Below are positions 37,861-47,319 of a stretch of 64,000 nt of DNA, piece after piece. The stretch is taken from the NCBI GenBank assembly GCA_024402335.1, contig JAKSTZ010000010.1, positions 16,666-80,665 of the forward strand. Direction: 5' to 3'. Made by a program: the position numbers and the translations under genes. The DNA is from Bacteroidales bacterium (lineage in GTDB: Bacteria; Bacteroidota; Bacteroidia; Bacteroidales; UBA1715). Below the pieces are notes generated by a model. That model saw nothing but the letters and a program-made list of their open reading frames with translations, had not been told where the DNA came from and made no database searches. How positions within the stretch are numbered: the stretch's first letter is position 1; each line of letters begins with the position of its first letter.

Positions 37861-39066
37861 TTAAGCGTTAGTAACAGTTTCTTGTGCAGCTTTCGCACGT
37901 TTTAAACGTCTGTTGATATTTGCTTTAACAACCATGTGGTCGATAAGTGGAGCAAATACGTTCATCAACAAGATAGAAAGCATCATACCTTCTGGATATG
38001 CAGGGTTGAAACAACGAATCATGATTGCGAATACACCAACCAAGAAACCATAAATCCATTTACCTGTGTTTGTTTGTGCTGCAGTAACTGGGTCTGTTGC
38101 CATAAATACTGCACCAAATGCGAAACCACCAATCAATAAATGTTGGAATGCAGGCAATTGCATAACATAATTTGTTTCAGGAGCTAAACAATTCATCAAC
38201 AAGCCCATTACAAAGCCACCAGCAAATACAGAAAGGATGATTCTGTAACTTGCAATACCAGTGAATAATAATAAAGCCGCACCAATCAAAATTGCGATTA
38301 CTGAAGTTTCACCTACGCAACCAGCATAGTTACCTATCATCAAATCACAAACTGAAAGTTGATTATTTGCAACACCGTGAATAGCATCAGGAGCAACACC
38401 GGCATTCAACTGACCTAAAATAGTTTCACCAGAGAATGCATCTACAGTAGCTTTACCTTCTACTGAATGTACCCATGCCGAAGAACCTGACATATTACCT
38501 GGATATGCAAAAAACAAGAAGGCACGTGCCAACAATGCAGGGTTTACGATATTCATACCTGTTCCACCAAATGCTTCCTTACCAATAATAACAGCAAATG
38601 CTACTGCTAAAGCAAGTTCCCATAGAGGAATGTCAACAGGAACGATAAGAGGAATAATCAAACCACTTACCAAATATCCTTCACTAATTTCGTGTCCGCG
38701 GATATAGCAGAATACAAATTCTATACCTAGACCAACGATGTATGAAACTACGATTAATGGCAATACTTTTATGAAACCATAACCAAAAGCTTCCATCATT
38801 GTATAGTCTTCACCGATTGAAGTGTAGAATAAAGAACCTACATTGTACATACCATATAATAATGTAGGAACCAATGCAAAGATTACTATAATCAAAGCAC
38901 GTTTCAAATCTATCGCATCACGGACATGGCTACCTGTTGTTGTTACTGTTCCAGGAACATGTAAGAATGTTTCGAAACTTTCGTAGATAGGAAGCCATTT
39001 CTCATACTTACCACCCTTTTCAAAATTAGGTTTGGTTTTCTGTATCCAATTTTCTATTGCTTTCAT
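37861..39066 (-). CDS. nqrB: Na+-translocating NADH:quinone reductase subunit B
   Basis: NqrB is the main membrane subunit, with a covalent FMN and riboflavin, and is thought to form the sodium path. The ATG at 39066 (MKAIENWIQ) is preferred to an upstream TTG. The 401-residue protein has about ten membrane segments, the HEISEGYLVSGLIIPL and EAFGGTGMNIVNPAL motifs, and the flavinylation motif DAFSGETILG, with the threonine as attachment site (T215 in this numbering). The alanine of SGAT is glutamate. Confidence 0.95.
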   Translation of the reverse strand: MKAIENWIQKTKPNFEKGGKYEKWLPIYESFETFLHVPGTVTTTGSHVRDAIDLKRALIIVIFALVPTLLYGMYNVGSLFYTSIGEDYTMMEAFGYGFIKVLPLIVVSYIVGLGIEFVFCYIRGHEISEGYLVSGLIIPLIVPVDIPLWELALAVAFAVIIGKEAFGGTGMNIVNPALLARAFLFFAYPGNMSGSSAWVHSVEGKATVDAFSGETILGQLNAGVAPDAIHGVANNQLSVCDLMIGNYAGCVGETSVIAILIGAALLLFTGIASYRIILSVFAGGFVMGLLMNCLAPETNYVMQLPAFQHLLIGGFAFGAVFMATDPVTAAQTNTGKWIYGFLVGVFAIMIRCFNPAYPEGMMLSILLMNVFAPLIDHMVVKANINRRLKRAKAAQETVTNA

Positions 39067-39076
39067 ATACAACTAA

Positions 39077-40426
39077 TTAATTAAATTCCTTTCTCATTAC
39101 ATTAAGTCCTTGACGTAAAATTGATTGCATTTCAATCTTAGAAGGACAAACAAATTCACAGATTGCCAAGTCTTCAGGAACAACTTCATAAATACCTAAT
39201 TGTTCCATCTTGTCAACATCTTCAGCCATAATAGCTTTGATTAACTGCATTGGATAGATATCCATTGGCAATACATCTTCGTAAATTCCAGTGAATACAA
39301 ATGCACGTTTACCACCGTTTGTATTTGTATTCAAAGCATATTTCTTCTTTGGCGACAACCACGAGAAGAATGCTCTACTGAAGCTGTATTTATCGAAACC
39401 TGGTGCCAACCAACCCATAAATGTTGGTTTGTTTCCTTCTTCAATCACAGTCACTTGTGAATCATAATATCCAATGAAATCATTAGCGCCAAGTTTAGTA
39501 CCAGTTAACACGTTACCGCTGATAACACGCATATTCTCATCTAATTGTTCTTGTGCCAAGAATGATTGAATATTTGCTCCAAGTATTGTTTTGTAGTAAC
39601 GAGGATTTTTAACTACACCTGTTAATGCAACAATTACACGAGCATCAAAAATTCCTTTTGAGAATAATCTACCAATAATAACAACATCTTGAGGATTAAC
39701 AACCCAAACGACTTCACCTTTGTTAATAGGATCGATATGGTGGATTTGAACGCCAACATTTCCTACTGGGTGTTTGCCCGAGAAGAAATTTTGTTCAACA
39801 CCTGTGATATTTGTGAAAGTTGTTTTTGCACGACCTTCTTTATAAATATCAAGGTTCACTGCTCCATCTGTCAACTTCTTCAACGCATTAATACCAATTT
39901 GGAAATCATCGGCATACTCTTCTAATGCGAAAGTGTAATCTGGTGCAAGTGGTGCTGAATCAAAAGCTGACACAAAGATAGATTTTGGCTTATCATTCGG
40001 ATTTGCGACAACATCGTATGGACGTTGTTTTACGAATGGCCAAACTCCAGCTTCCAACATAGCGGAAACAACTTGTTCACGCGACATCGAGTTGAGATCT
40101 GCAACATCGAATTTTTTATACTCCGTTTCTTTATCTGGCGTAACAGTAATATTAAGCAACGCACGTCTTTCACCACGAGTAACAGCAGAAACGGTACCGC
40201 TCACTGGAGAGGTAAACTTAACTTCTGGTTGTAACTTGTTAATGAATAATGGATCGCCGGCTAAAACTTTATCGCCTTCTTTCACCATTAATTTTGCTGT
40301 CAATCCAACAAAATCGGTCGGTTTTAATGCCACTGAGTCTGGCATTGGGTTTTGTACGAAAATATGTTCGGCTGCGCCTTGCATATTTATGTCAAACCCC
40401 TTTCTTAATTTGATAGTTTTTGACAT
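39077..40426 (-). CDS. nqrA: Na+-translocating NADH:quinone reductase subunit A
   Basis: NqrA is the cytoplasmic, cofactor-free subunit that docks on NqrB near the quinone site. The 449-residue protein starts MSKTIKLRKGFDINMQG and has the RnfC-barrel-like N-terminal part (GDPLFINKLQPEVKFTSPVS), the FSGKHPVGNVGVQIHHIDP motif and the CEFVCPSKIEMQ ending. It is the first gene of the operon, transcribed from a box at 40455-40462. Confidence 0.96.
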   Translation of the reverse strand: MSKTIKLRKGFDINMQGAAEHIFVQNPMPDSVALKPTDFVGLTAKLMVKEGDKVLAGDPLFINKLQPEVKFTSPVSGTVSAVTRGERRALLNITVTPDKETEYKKFDVADLNSMSREQVVSAMLEAGVWPFVKQRPYDVVANPNDKPKSIFVSAFDSAPLAPDYTFALEEYADDFQIGINALKKLTDGAVNLDIYKEGRAKTTFTNITGVEQNFFSGKHPVGNVGVQIHHIDPINKGEVVWVVNPQDVVIIGRLFSKGIFDARVIVALTGVVKNPRYYKTILGANIQSFLAQEQLDENMRVISGNVLTGTKLGANDFIGYYDSQVTVIEEGNKPTFMGWLAPGFDKYSFSRAFFSWLSPKKKYALNTNTNGGKRAFVFTGIYEDVLPMDIYPMQLIKAIMAEDVDKMEQLGIYEVVPEDLAICEFVCPSKIEMQSILRQGLNVMRKEFN

Positions 40427-40454
40427 TTTGTATAATTATTCTATAGAAACGATG

Positions 40455-40462
40455 CAAAAATA
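40455..40462 (-). promoter_or_regulatory. -7 box of the nqr operon
   Basis: TATTTTTG on the minus strand matches TAnnTTTG and is followed by C, 28 bases before the nqrA ATG. A convincing -33 element is not visible. Confidence 0.6.
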
Positions 40463-40737
40463 AAAATTTCCGTGAATAAACAGTAAGCGAAAGTAAGAAA
40501 AATACTACCACTTTAGTGTTTTTTGTAATCTTCCCTCTCTCCTCCTCTTTACCGACTTTTACAAACAATTTAATACCTGTCACTATGTTAAATTTTCTAT
40601 CCTATATGACCTGTAAAACTAACTAAAATAAAATCAGTAAAAAGAAAGGGGAAAAATCACCACCGTATTTTCTTTTTTGTTTCATTTTTTTACTTTATTT
40701 GCAAAAAAATTACAAATTTTATGATTGACAGAAAACG
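40463..40737. other. 275-base divergent spacer, no gene seen
   Basis: The spacer between nqrA and the decarboxylase gene is AT-rich with a pyrimidine-rich stretch (CCCTCTCTCCTCCTCTTT near 40534-40551). It should hold the promoters of both divergent genes. For the plus-strand gene only a one-mismatch box (TTTATTTGC, ending 45 bases before the ATG or less) is visible. No conserved riboswitch fold was recognised. Confidence 0.5.
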
Positions 40738-42156
40738 ATGAAGAATACCTATTTTGATTTGATAGAACAAAGTTTCTACTTCCCACAGGAGGGATTCGAC
40801 CTCCGCGATGGTTTCCTTACATTTCAAGGAGTTTCTCTCAAATATTTAATAGAAAAATATGGTACGCCATTCCGGTTTATCTATTTGCCGAAAATTGGTG
40901 AACAAATTCGAAAGTCGCGCAATCTTTTCAACAAAGCTATCAAATATTACAACTATAAAGGCAATTACGAATATTGTTATTGTACTAAGTGTAATCACTT
41001 CTACCACGTAATAAACGAGGCTTTAAAGCATAATGTCAATCTTGAAACGTCGTCTTCATTTGACATAGATCTTATATTAAAATTATACCAAGCAAAGAAA
41101 GTTGATAAACATCTTACTGTTGTACATAATGGTTACAAAACAGATGAATATCTACGCAAAATCGTCATGCTTCGTGACCTTGGTTTCCATAACACTATCA
41201 CTATTCTTGACAGTACGGAAGAACTTGATCGATTGGAAAGAGTTATGGGCAGAAAAAAACTTAAAGTTGGTATCCGTATGGCCATCAACGAAGAGTCGCA
41301 GTCTGCATACTATACTTCTCGTCTCGGTATTCGCCCAAATGAAATTCTTCATTTCTACAAACGTCTAAAAACGAAAAAGAATTTAGAACTAAAAATGCTT
41401 CACTTCTTCGTTGATTCTGGTATAAAAGATAGTTTGTACTATTGGGGAGAATTCCAAAAAGCACTAAAAGTGTACATTGATTTGAAAAAGCAATGCGACA
41501 CGCTTGATTCTCTTGACTTAGGCGGTGGTCTTCCTATCAGAAACCATTTAGGTTTTGAATATGATTACGATTATATTATCGGCGAAATCATAAAAAACAT
41601 TAAGGAAGCGTGCGCAAGAGATAAAGTTGACGACCCAAACATTTTCACAGAATTTGGTAAATACACAGTTGGAGAAAGTGGCGCCATCATATTCCAAGTA
41701 CTAGAACAAAAACAACAAAACGACACTGAATGTTGGTACATCATCAACAATAGTTTGATGAACACTATTCCAGATGCTTGGAGTATCCACGAAAAATTCA
41801 TCCTACTTCCTATCAACAAATGGAAAAACGAATATAAACGTGTAAATATTGGTGGTATTAGTTGCGACCATTCCGACTACTACAATTCCGAAGACTTGAA
41901 TCAGGAAGTTATGTTACCTTCATATTCGGAAAAAGAAAAAGAACCATTATATATTGGATTTTTCCATACAGGAGCTTACCAAGATTCAATCAGCGGATAT
42001 GGTGGTATAAAGCACTGCTTGATTCCTTCTCCTAAATATATAGTAATTGACAGAGATGACACAGGAAATATTGTCGATTACCTTTATCGAGAAGAACAAA
42101 GTGCCGAGGATATGTTCAATATTCTTGGATATAACGAAGCTGACAAAAGGAAATAA
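40738..42156 (+). CDS. arginine decarboxylase-like PLP enzyme (alanine-racemase fold)
   Basis: The 472-residue protein resembles the fold-III basic amino-acid decarboxylases (arginine/diaminopimelate decarboxylase type) and matches short Bacteroidetes proteins annotated as arginine decarboxylase, a step to polyamines. Visible are the PLP lysine K84 in CYCTKCNHF, LDLGGGLPIRNH for phosphate binding, and the C-terminal FFHTGAYQDSISGYGG active-site segment. It is shorter than E. coli SpeA (about 658 residues) because the insertion domain is missing. Substrate is inferred from family resemblance only. It stands alone and ends in a terminator. Confidence 0.8.
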   Translation: MKNTYFDLIEQSFYFPQEGFDLRDGFLTFQGVSLKYLIEKYGTPFRFIYLPKIGEQIRKSRNLFNKAIKYYNYKGNYEYCYCTKCNHFYHVINEALKHNVNLETSSSFDIDLILKLYQAKKVDKHLTVVHNGYKTDEYLRKIVMLRDLGFHNTITILDSTEELDRLERVMGRKKLKVGIRMAINEESQSAYYTSRLGIRPNEILHFYKRLKTKKNLELKMLHFFVDSGIKDSLYYWGEFQKALKVYIDLKKQCDTLDSLDLGGGLPIRNHLGFEYDYDYIIGEIIKNIKEACARDKVDDPNIFTEFGKYTVGESGAIIFQVLEQKQQNDTECWYIINNSLMNTIPDAWSIHEKFILLPINKWKNEYKRVNIGGISCDHSDYYNSEDLNQEVMLPSYSEKEKEPLYIGFFHTGAYQDSISGYGGIKHCLIPSPKYIVIDRDDTGNIVDYLYREEQSAEDMFNILGYNEADKRK

Positions 42157-42162
42157 AACATG

Positions 42163-42197
42163 AGAGACGCAAATTCATGCGTCTCTATTTGTTTTTT
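42163..42197 (+). terminator. terminator after the decarboxylase gene
   Basis: AGAGACGCA pairs with TGCGTCTCT around a 6-base loop and is followed by ATTTGTTTTTT. The stem is almost identical to that of the nqr operon terminator. Confidence 0.88.
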
Positions 42198-42278
42198 CAC
42201 AAAACATTTCATATAATTGCACATAGTAATCACTAAAAATTATTGCCTATAGGATATATCTACTTTTCAAAATTGTTT

Positions 42279-42294
42279 AATTCTTAAAAGAATT
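42279..42294. promoter_or_regulatory. inverted repeat just before the sigma factor start
   Basis: AATTCTT-AA-AAGAATT ends three bases before the ATG at 42298. It could be an operator or an mRNA hairpin over the ribosome-binding region; the sequence alone does not decide. Confidence 0.45.
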
Positions 42295-42297
42295 GGT

Positions 42298-42882
42298 ATG
42301 AAAAGTACATTATCCGACCAAGAATTGGTCCTTGCCTTCATTTCTGGCGATAATTCAGCAATGGATGTTATTATAAACAGATACAACAAGAAAATCTTGT
42401 ATTATATCCGCCATTCTATTAAAGACACAATGATTTCGGAAGACTTGTGCCAAGAAACTTTCATGAAAGCTATCAACTCGTTACGACAAAACGGTTACCA
42501 TGATGAAGGATATTTTTCTGCATGGCTATTCCGTATTGCACACAACCTTATTATAGACCATTACCGAAAAGAAACAAAATTCAAGACAGTTTCTAACGAA
42601 ACTACAGATGTTGATCTTTTCAACAATGCTAAATTTTCAGACGAAACGATAGAAAACAAAATAATAAAGACACAAATCAATAGTGACTTAAAAGAATTAA
42701 TCCATCTCCTACCCGAAGATCAGAAAACAACTGTACTAATGCGTGTAAATCTACAAATGAGTTTCAAGGAAATTGCAGATGCACAAGGTATAAGTATAAA
42801 CACAGCATTGGGTAGAATGCGATATGCAATTATCAATCTACGAAAAATGATATCGGAAAAAAATTTAACGATGATTGCCTAA
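42298..42882 (+). CDS. ECF-type RNA polymerase sigma factor
   Basis: The 194-residue protein has the two sigma domains of the extracytoplasmic-function family. Region 2 contains VINRYNKKILYYIRHS, SEDLCQETFMKAI and FSAWLFRIAHNLIIDHYRK; region 4 has LPEDQKTTVLMRV followed by a helix-turn-helix MSFKEIADAQGISINTALGR. No anti-sigma gene is adjacent: the next gene is convergent. Relatives in Bacteroidetes act in stress responses, and regulon and signal are unknown here. Confidence 0.9.
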   Translation: MKSTLSDQELVLAFISGDNSAMDVIINRYNKKILYYIRHSIKDTMISEDLCQETFMKAINSLRQNGYHDEGYFSAWLFRIAHNLIIDHYRKETKFKTVSNETTDVDLFNNAKFSDETIENKIIKTQINSDLKELIHLLPEDQKTTVLMRVNLQMSFKEIADAQGISINTALGRMRYAIINLRKMISEKNLTMIA

Positions 42883-42884
42883 AT

Positions 42885-42914
42885 AAAAAAGCATCGAAAA
42901 ACCGATGCTTTTTT
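42885..42914. terminator. bidirectional terminator between sigma factor and prenyl synthase genes
   Basis: AAAAAAGCATCG pairs with CGATGCTTTTTT around AAAAAC, with A and T runs on both sides, so it can serve both converging transcripts. Confidence 0.92.
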
Positions 42915-42917
42915 ATT

Positions 42918-43910
42918 TTAATATTCCCTATTGAGCAATTCATCCATAAACAACCGCAACTCTTGCTTTTGCGCTTCTGCTACAGCAATTTCGTCAACCA
43001 AAGTTTTAGCTTTAGCAAAATACTCTTTTATTAATGCAACCGTTTGACCTTTGACATCAGCTTTATTGTACAAAGACACCACTGCATCAAATTTTTCTTT
43101 TTCATCACAAGTAAGTTCCGACATCAAAGAAGATAATCGTTTTTTATCCTCACCTTGTAATGTTTCCAATGCCTTTATAAGCAAATATGTCTTTTTATTT
43201 ACGCGAATATCGCCACCGATTTTCTTACCGAAAGTCTTTTCATTTCCATACGTATCAAGTACGTCATCTTGTAACTGGAAAGCTACTCCTAACAAACGAC
43301 CGATTTCGTACATTTTTTGAGCATCAACTTCGTTAGCGCCACCGACAATAGAGCCTGCTTTCAAACAAGCAGCAAGTAAAACAGACGTCTTTAATTCTAT
43401 CATCTTTAGATATACAGATTCTGTCACCAACGCATTTTGCAACGACGCTTTTTCTAAATCAATATCGTATTGTTGACCTTCACAAACCTCCAAAGCAGTC
43501 TTGTTTAACAAAGGGAACAATTTCATTACATTCTCACCAGCTACAAAAAAAAAACGATAAGCAATAATCATTACTGCATCACCAGAGAGAATAGCTGTAT
43601 TTTCGTCCCATTTAACATGAACAGTTGGAATTCCACGACGGATAGATGCCTTATCCATAATATCATCATGAATCAATGTAAAGTTGTGAAATGTTTCAAA
43701 AGCCAACGCAACTGGTAACGCATTTTCAAACGAACCAGAAAACATTTTTGAAGCAAGCAATACTAACGAAGCACGTACACGCTTACCACCATTTTGCAAA
43801 ATATATTTACAAGGTTCATATAATCCTGCAGGTTCATCAAAATTCTTTTGTTGCAAGCGAGCAACCAAAGCATCATTCACACAGGACTGATAAGATTCCA
43901 AACTTTTCAT
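42918..43910 (-). CDS. polyprenyl diphosphate synthase (trans-isoprenyl)
   Basis: The enzyme condenses isopentenyl diphosphate with allylic diphosphates to make linear prenyl chains. The 330-residue protein (ATG at 43910; an upstream TTG is rejected) has NGGKRVRASLVLL, the first aspartate-rich motif LIHDDIMDKASIRRG and the second FQLQDDVLDTYG. Product length cannot be set by eye. A run of ten A/T bases (43545-43554) encodes the FFF in AYRFFFVAGE and is a possible slippage site. It follows the epimerase gene by 6 bases. Confidence 0.92.
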   Translation of the reverse strand: MKSLESYQSCVNDALVARLQQKNFDEPAGLYEPCKYILQNGGKRVRASLVLLASKMFSGSFENALPVALAFETFHNFTLIHDDIMDKASIRRGIPTVHVKWDENTAILSGDAVMIIAYRFFFVAGENVMKLFPLLNKTALEVCEGQQYDIDLEKASLQNALVTESVYLKMIELKTSVLLAACLKAGSIVGGANEVDAQKMYEIGRLLGVAFQLQDDVLDTYGNEKTFGKKIGGDIRVNKKTYLLIKALETLQGEDKKRLSSLMSELTCDEKEKFDAVVSLYNKADVKGQTVALIKEYFAKAKTLVDEIAVAEAQKQELRLFMDELLNREY

Positions 43911-43916
43911 AATCAA

Positions 43917-44864
43917 CTATTTATTCATATCAAACAAGCCTTCTGCCAACATTTTCTCAATACCTTCTTCAAGCGTTGTCAATGGTCGTTGTAATAATTC
44001 CGTACACATAAATGTGTTATCAGGACAACGTCTCTTCATATCGCCGTCTTTTAATGGGGCTATATGCACAATCTTTGAAGAAGAGTTGGTTTTCTTCACA
44101 ATAAGTTCTGCAAGACTTTGTATTGTAATTTCTTGATTTCCACCAATATTGGCAACTTGATTTATCATCAAATTTTTCTCGAATGCATTTATACAAGCAT
44201 CCACATTGTCATCTACATAACAGAACGTGCGCGTTTGGGATCCATCCCCATAGATTTCAATATCTTGATTTTTCATAGCTTTGATAATGAATCTACTCAT
44301 CACAAAATCAAGACTTTGACGTGGACCATACGTATTAAAGAAACGGAATATAGAATATTGCAAACCATATTCCTGATTATAAGAACGAAGATAAGCTTCA
44401 CCTAAATTCTTAACAACAGCATACGGTACACGGGAATTTAGCGGTGTTGTATCAACACGTTGTGGAATTTCGAACGGCTCGCCATATACTTCCGAAGAAG
44501 ATGAGAAGAATAAACGTTTCACACCTGTTTCTTCTGATAGTTTACAAATATTGCGAATACCATCAATATCCTCTAAAACTTGCAAAGGATGCGCTTGCGT
44601 TCTTTGTACACCGACCATTGCTGCATAATGAAACACATAATCAAACTGATACGTACGCATTATGTGAGCTATACTCTCATAATTATTGACATCGCATTTG
44701 AAAAACTTCCAATTCGGATTTTCCTTAGATGGAAGTTTACGCATATCTCCCGTAGATAAATCATCGGCGATGACAACATAATATGATTCATTTTTTAGCA
44801 GTTTATCTACTAAACAACTACCGATAAAACCTGCACCACCTGTAACAAGAATATTGATTTTCAT
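43917..44864 (-). CDS. NAD-dependent nucleotide-sugar epimerase/dehydratase (extended SDR)
   Basis: The 315-residue protein is an extended short-chain dehydrogenase acting on nucleotide sugars. It has the NAD motif TGGAGFIGS (8-16), FFSSSSEVYGEP with the catalytic Ser/Thr region, and the YAVVK (YxxxK) catalytic pair, then RFFNTYGPRQ and YGDGSQTRTFCYVDD. It resembles UDP-glucose 4-epimerases or UDP-glucuronate decarboxylases; the exact substrate is unclear. It starts 4 bases after the MMPL transporter gene stop. Confidence 0.88.
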   Translation of the reverse strand: MKINILVTGGAGFIGSCLVDKLLKNESYYVVIADDLSTGDMRKLPSKENPNWKFFKCDVNNYESIAHIMRTYQFDYVFHYAAMVGVQRTQAHPLQVLEDIDGIRNICKLSEETGVKRLFFSSSSEVYGEPFEIPQRVDTTPLNSRVPYAVVKNLGEAYLRSYNQEYGLQYSIFRFFNTYGPRQSLDFVMSRFIIKAMKNQDIEIYGDGSQTRTFCYVDDNVDACINAFEKNLMINQVANIGGNQEITIQSLAELIVKKTNSSSKIVHIAPLKDGDMKRRCPDNTFMCTELLQRPLTTLEEGIEKMLAEGLFDMNK

Positions 44865-44868
44865 ATCG

Positions 44869-47247
44869 TTATTCTATTTGCAAATCTTCTAGTTCTATAT
44901 CTTCTTCTTCGTTATAAATATCAAGCAATGGCTCTTGAAAATGCTTGGTTGTGATTTTCTTATCTAATGTTAGAAGAAGACTTGGCAACAATAAATTATT
45001 AAACACCATAGCAAACAACAATGTCATCGCTACAAGGCTACCCATCGCTTCCGTTCCACCAAATTGTGAGAACATAAAGATACCAAAGCCAAAGAACAAA
45101 ATAATCGACGTTGATACCATACTTGGCGAAGTTTCGCGAATAGCTAATTCAACAGCTTCTTTTATACTCCATCCCGATGTTTTCAATCCTTGTCTATATC
45201 GAGACAAGAAATGTATTGTATCATCAACAGAAATACCAAATGCAATACTGAATACCAATATAGTAGAAACTTTAATTGGAATACCGAAAAATCCCATTAA
45301 CGCTGCCGTAAAGAACATAGGAAGAATATTTGGCACCAACGATACAAGTACCATTCGTTTCGAGCGGAACAATAATGCCATAAATAAACCTACAATTACA
45401 ATAGCAAGCGCAACACTACTAAACAAATTCTTCAAAAGATATTGTGAACCTTTGAAATAAATTACACTCGTACCAGTAATCAACGTTTTATAACGATCGG
45501 TTGGGAAAATTGCATCCAAATCCTCTTGCAAATCCTTTTCCAATTGAGCCATTTTTGTTGTACCGATATCTTTTACACTACAACGAACACGAATTTTCGT
45601 TCCTGTAGAATCAACCATAGAATACTGCAATGAACCTAATCCCTGTCCAGCTCCTTTTGCCAATTTTTTCAATTTATTTTGATAGAAAATATCGGTTGAA
45701 TTTGGTAACGTATAGTAGTTTGGATCACCACCATTGTGTGCCTGCCAGCTAAACTTCAAGAAATCAATGATAGACAACGGTTTCGCTATCTCTGTATAAG
45801 TTGCAAGACTGTCAACCAATTGATCTATTTTACGTAGAAATTCCTTATCGCGAATAATATTGACCTTCGCAGTATCTTCTATTTGTATTTCTAAAGGTAA
45901 AACCCCATTAAATTTCTCCTCTGCATAATGCAAGTCTACCATAATGATATCGTGTTGAGGCAAATCATCCACCACATAGCCGGTACGATGAATTTTTGTC
46001 ATTCCATAGAAAACCACAACAGACAGAACTATTGTTGTTGAATATATAATCGGACGTTTTGTAGAAGTCCAATTTACAATAACATCTACCACTTTTTCGA
46101 ACAATCTGCTGTCCAAATGTTTCAACATTTTATCCGAAGGAGGAGCCAAATAGCTAAATATGATTGTCAATAATGTGATAGAGAAAACGAAAATTCCAAG
46201 AATACCCAAAGCTGCAACCAAACCAAATTCTTTCATTATGGTACTTTCAGTAACCAAGAATGTCAAGAAACCAACAGCAGTTGTCAAGTTAGACAAGAAC
46301 AATGAATTTCCTACTTTATAAATTACACGTTGCAAAGCCTTTATTTTGTTTCCATGAGCAGCATATTCCTGATGATATTTATTCAAGAAGAACACACAGT
46401 TCGGGACGCTTATCACTATAATCAAAGAAGGCATCATAGCGCTCAGCATCGTCAATTCGTAATTGAAAATACCCATCCAACCGAGTACCCAAATCACAGA
46501 AATTAAAACTACCAACATTGAGAACATAACGTTCTTTATCGAGCGGAAGATTACGTATAAAATCAATGCACAAATCAAGACCGCAAGCACAGCAAAAAAC
46601 TTCAATTCTGCTTGCAATTTCAATGAAGTCTGTGTACGCACATACGGCATACCAGTTATAAATACAGGAATAGATGAGCTTTCAGAAAAATCACGAACTA
46701 TAGATTCAATCTGTGCAATCAATTCTTCTCGATCTGGACTATCCAATATACTTTGACGTATAGTTAGCATAAGAACATACACATCATGTTCCTTACTGAA
46801 CAACATTCCTTCATACAAAGGTTGATTCAAAATCAATTTCGAAATAGAATCCAATTCTTCTTGCGTTTGCGGACGTTCTTCAAAGAATTTTTTCACACGT
46901 GTACCTGACTCGCTTATTTGTACAGCATGTGCAACCGACATAATATTGTCAACCCCATCGATACTGAACAACGTGTCACACATATCTTCAAACGCATTGA
47001 ATTTCTGCAAATTAAAGATATCACTCGTTTTCAGACCAACAATCAACCCATTGGCATCAGAACCAAAATCACTTTTGAATTGTTTGAATTTTATAAACGA
47101 CGAATCCGTTTCTGGCAACAATGCCGCATACTCATACGACAAATGAACTTTTTTTGCTTCATAGGCCATTCCTACTGTAAAAATGGAAAGCGCAACTATG
47201 ATTGCAACCCTATATTTAAGAATAAATCTTGCTACTTTAACCCACAT
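44869..47247 (-). CDS. RND-family (MMPL/HpnN-like) membrane transporter
   Basis: The 792-residue protein has the two-fold repeat of the MMPL/patched-type exporters: an N-terminal helix, a large periplasmic loop (about 30-210), a five-helix bundle (about 215-370), a second loop (about 420-620) and a second bundle (about 625-765) with the GISVDDTIHFLSRYR signature. Such transporters move lipids, hopanoids or lipid-linked products. A short acidic tail ends the protein. Downstream are a sugar epimerase and a prenyl synthase, which suggests a lipid- or polyprenyl-related cargo by association only. Confidence 0.85.
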   Translation of the reverse strand: MWVKVARFILKYRVAIIVALSIFTVGMAYEAKKVHLSYEYAALLPETDSSFIKFKQFKSDFGSDANGLIVGLKTSDIFNLQKFNAFEDMCDTLFSIDGVDNIMSVAHAVQISESGTRVKKFFEERPQTQEELDSISKLILNQPLYEGMLFSKEHDVYVLMLTIRQSILDSPDREELIAQIESIVRDFSESSSIPVFITGMPYVRTQTSLKLQAELKFFAVLAVLICALILYVIFRSIKNVMFSMLVVLISVIWVLGWMGIFNYELTMLSAMMPSLIIVISVPNCVFFLNKYHQEYAAHGNKIKALQRVIYKVGNSLFLSNLTTAVGFLTFLVTESTIMKEFGLVAALGILGIFVFSITLLTIIFSYLAPPSDKMLKHLDSRLFEKVVDVIVNWTSTKRPIIYSTTIVLSVVVFYGMTKIHRTGYVVDDLPQHDIIMVDLHYAEEKFNGVLPLEIQIEDTAKVNIIRDKEFLRKIDQLVDSLATYTEIAKPLSIIDFLKFSWQAHNGGDPNYYTLPNSTDIFYQNKLKKLAKGAGQGLGSLQYSMVDSTGTKIRVRCSVKDIGTTKMAQLEKDLQEDLDAIFPTDRYKTLITGTSVIYFKGSQYLLKNLFSSVALAIVIVGLFMALLFRSKRMVLVSLVPNILPMFFTAALMGFFGIPIKVSTILVFSIAFGISVDDTIHFLSRYRQGLKTSGWSIKEAVELAIRETSPSMVSTSIILFFGFGIFMFSQFGGTEAMGSLVAMTLLFAMVFNNLLLPSLLLTLDKKITTKHFQEPLLDIYNEEEDIELEDLQIE

Positions 47248-47319
47248 GGATTTTTTACATAAAATTTGTGCTAAAATAACATTTTTCGGTGATTTTAGTC
47301 CGTATTATTTGAAAATATC

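Noticed and set aside
40463..40737. Riboswitch or small RNA in the spacer before the decarboxylase gene
   Set aside because: No known riboswitch core or stable fold could be recognised by eye, and the spacer is explained by two divergent promoters.
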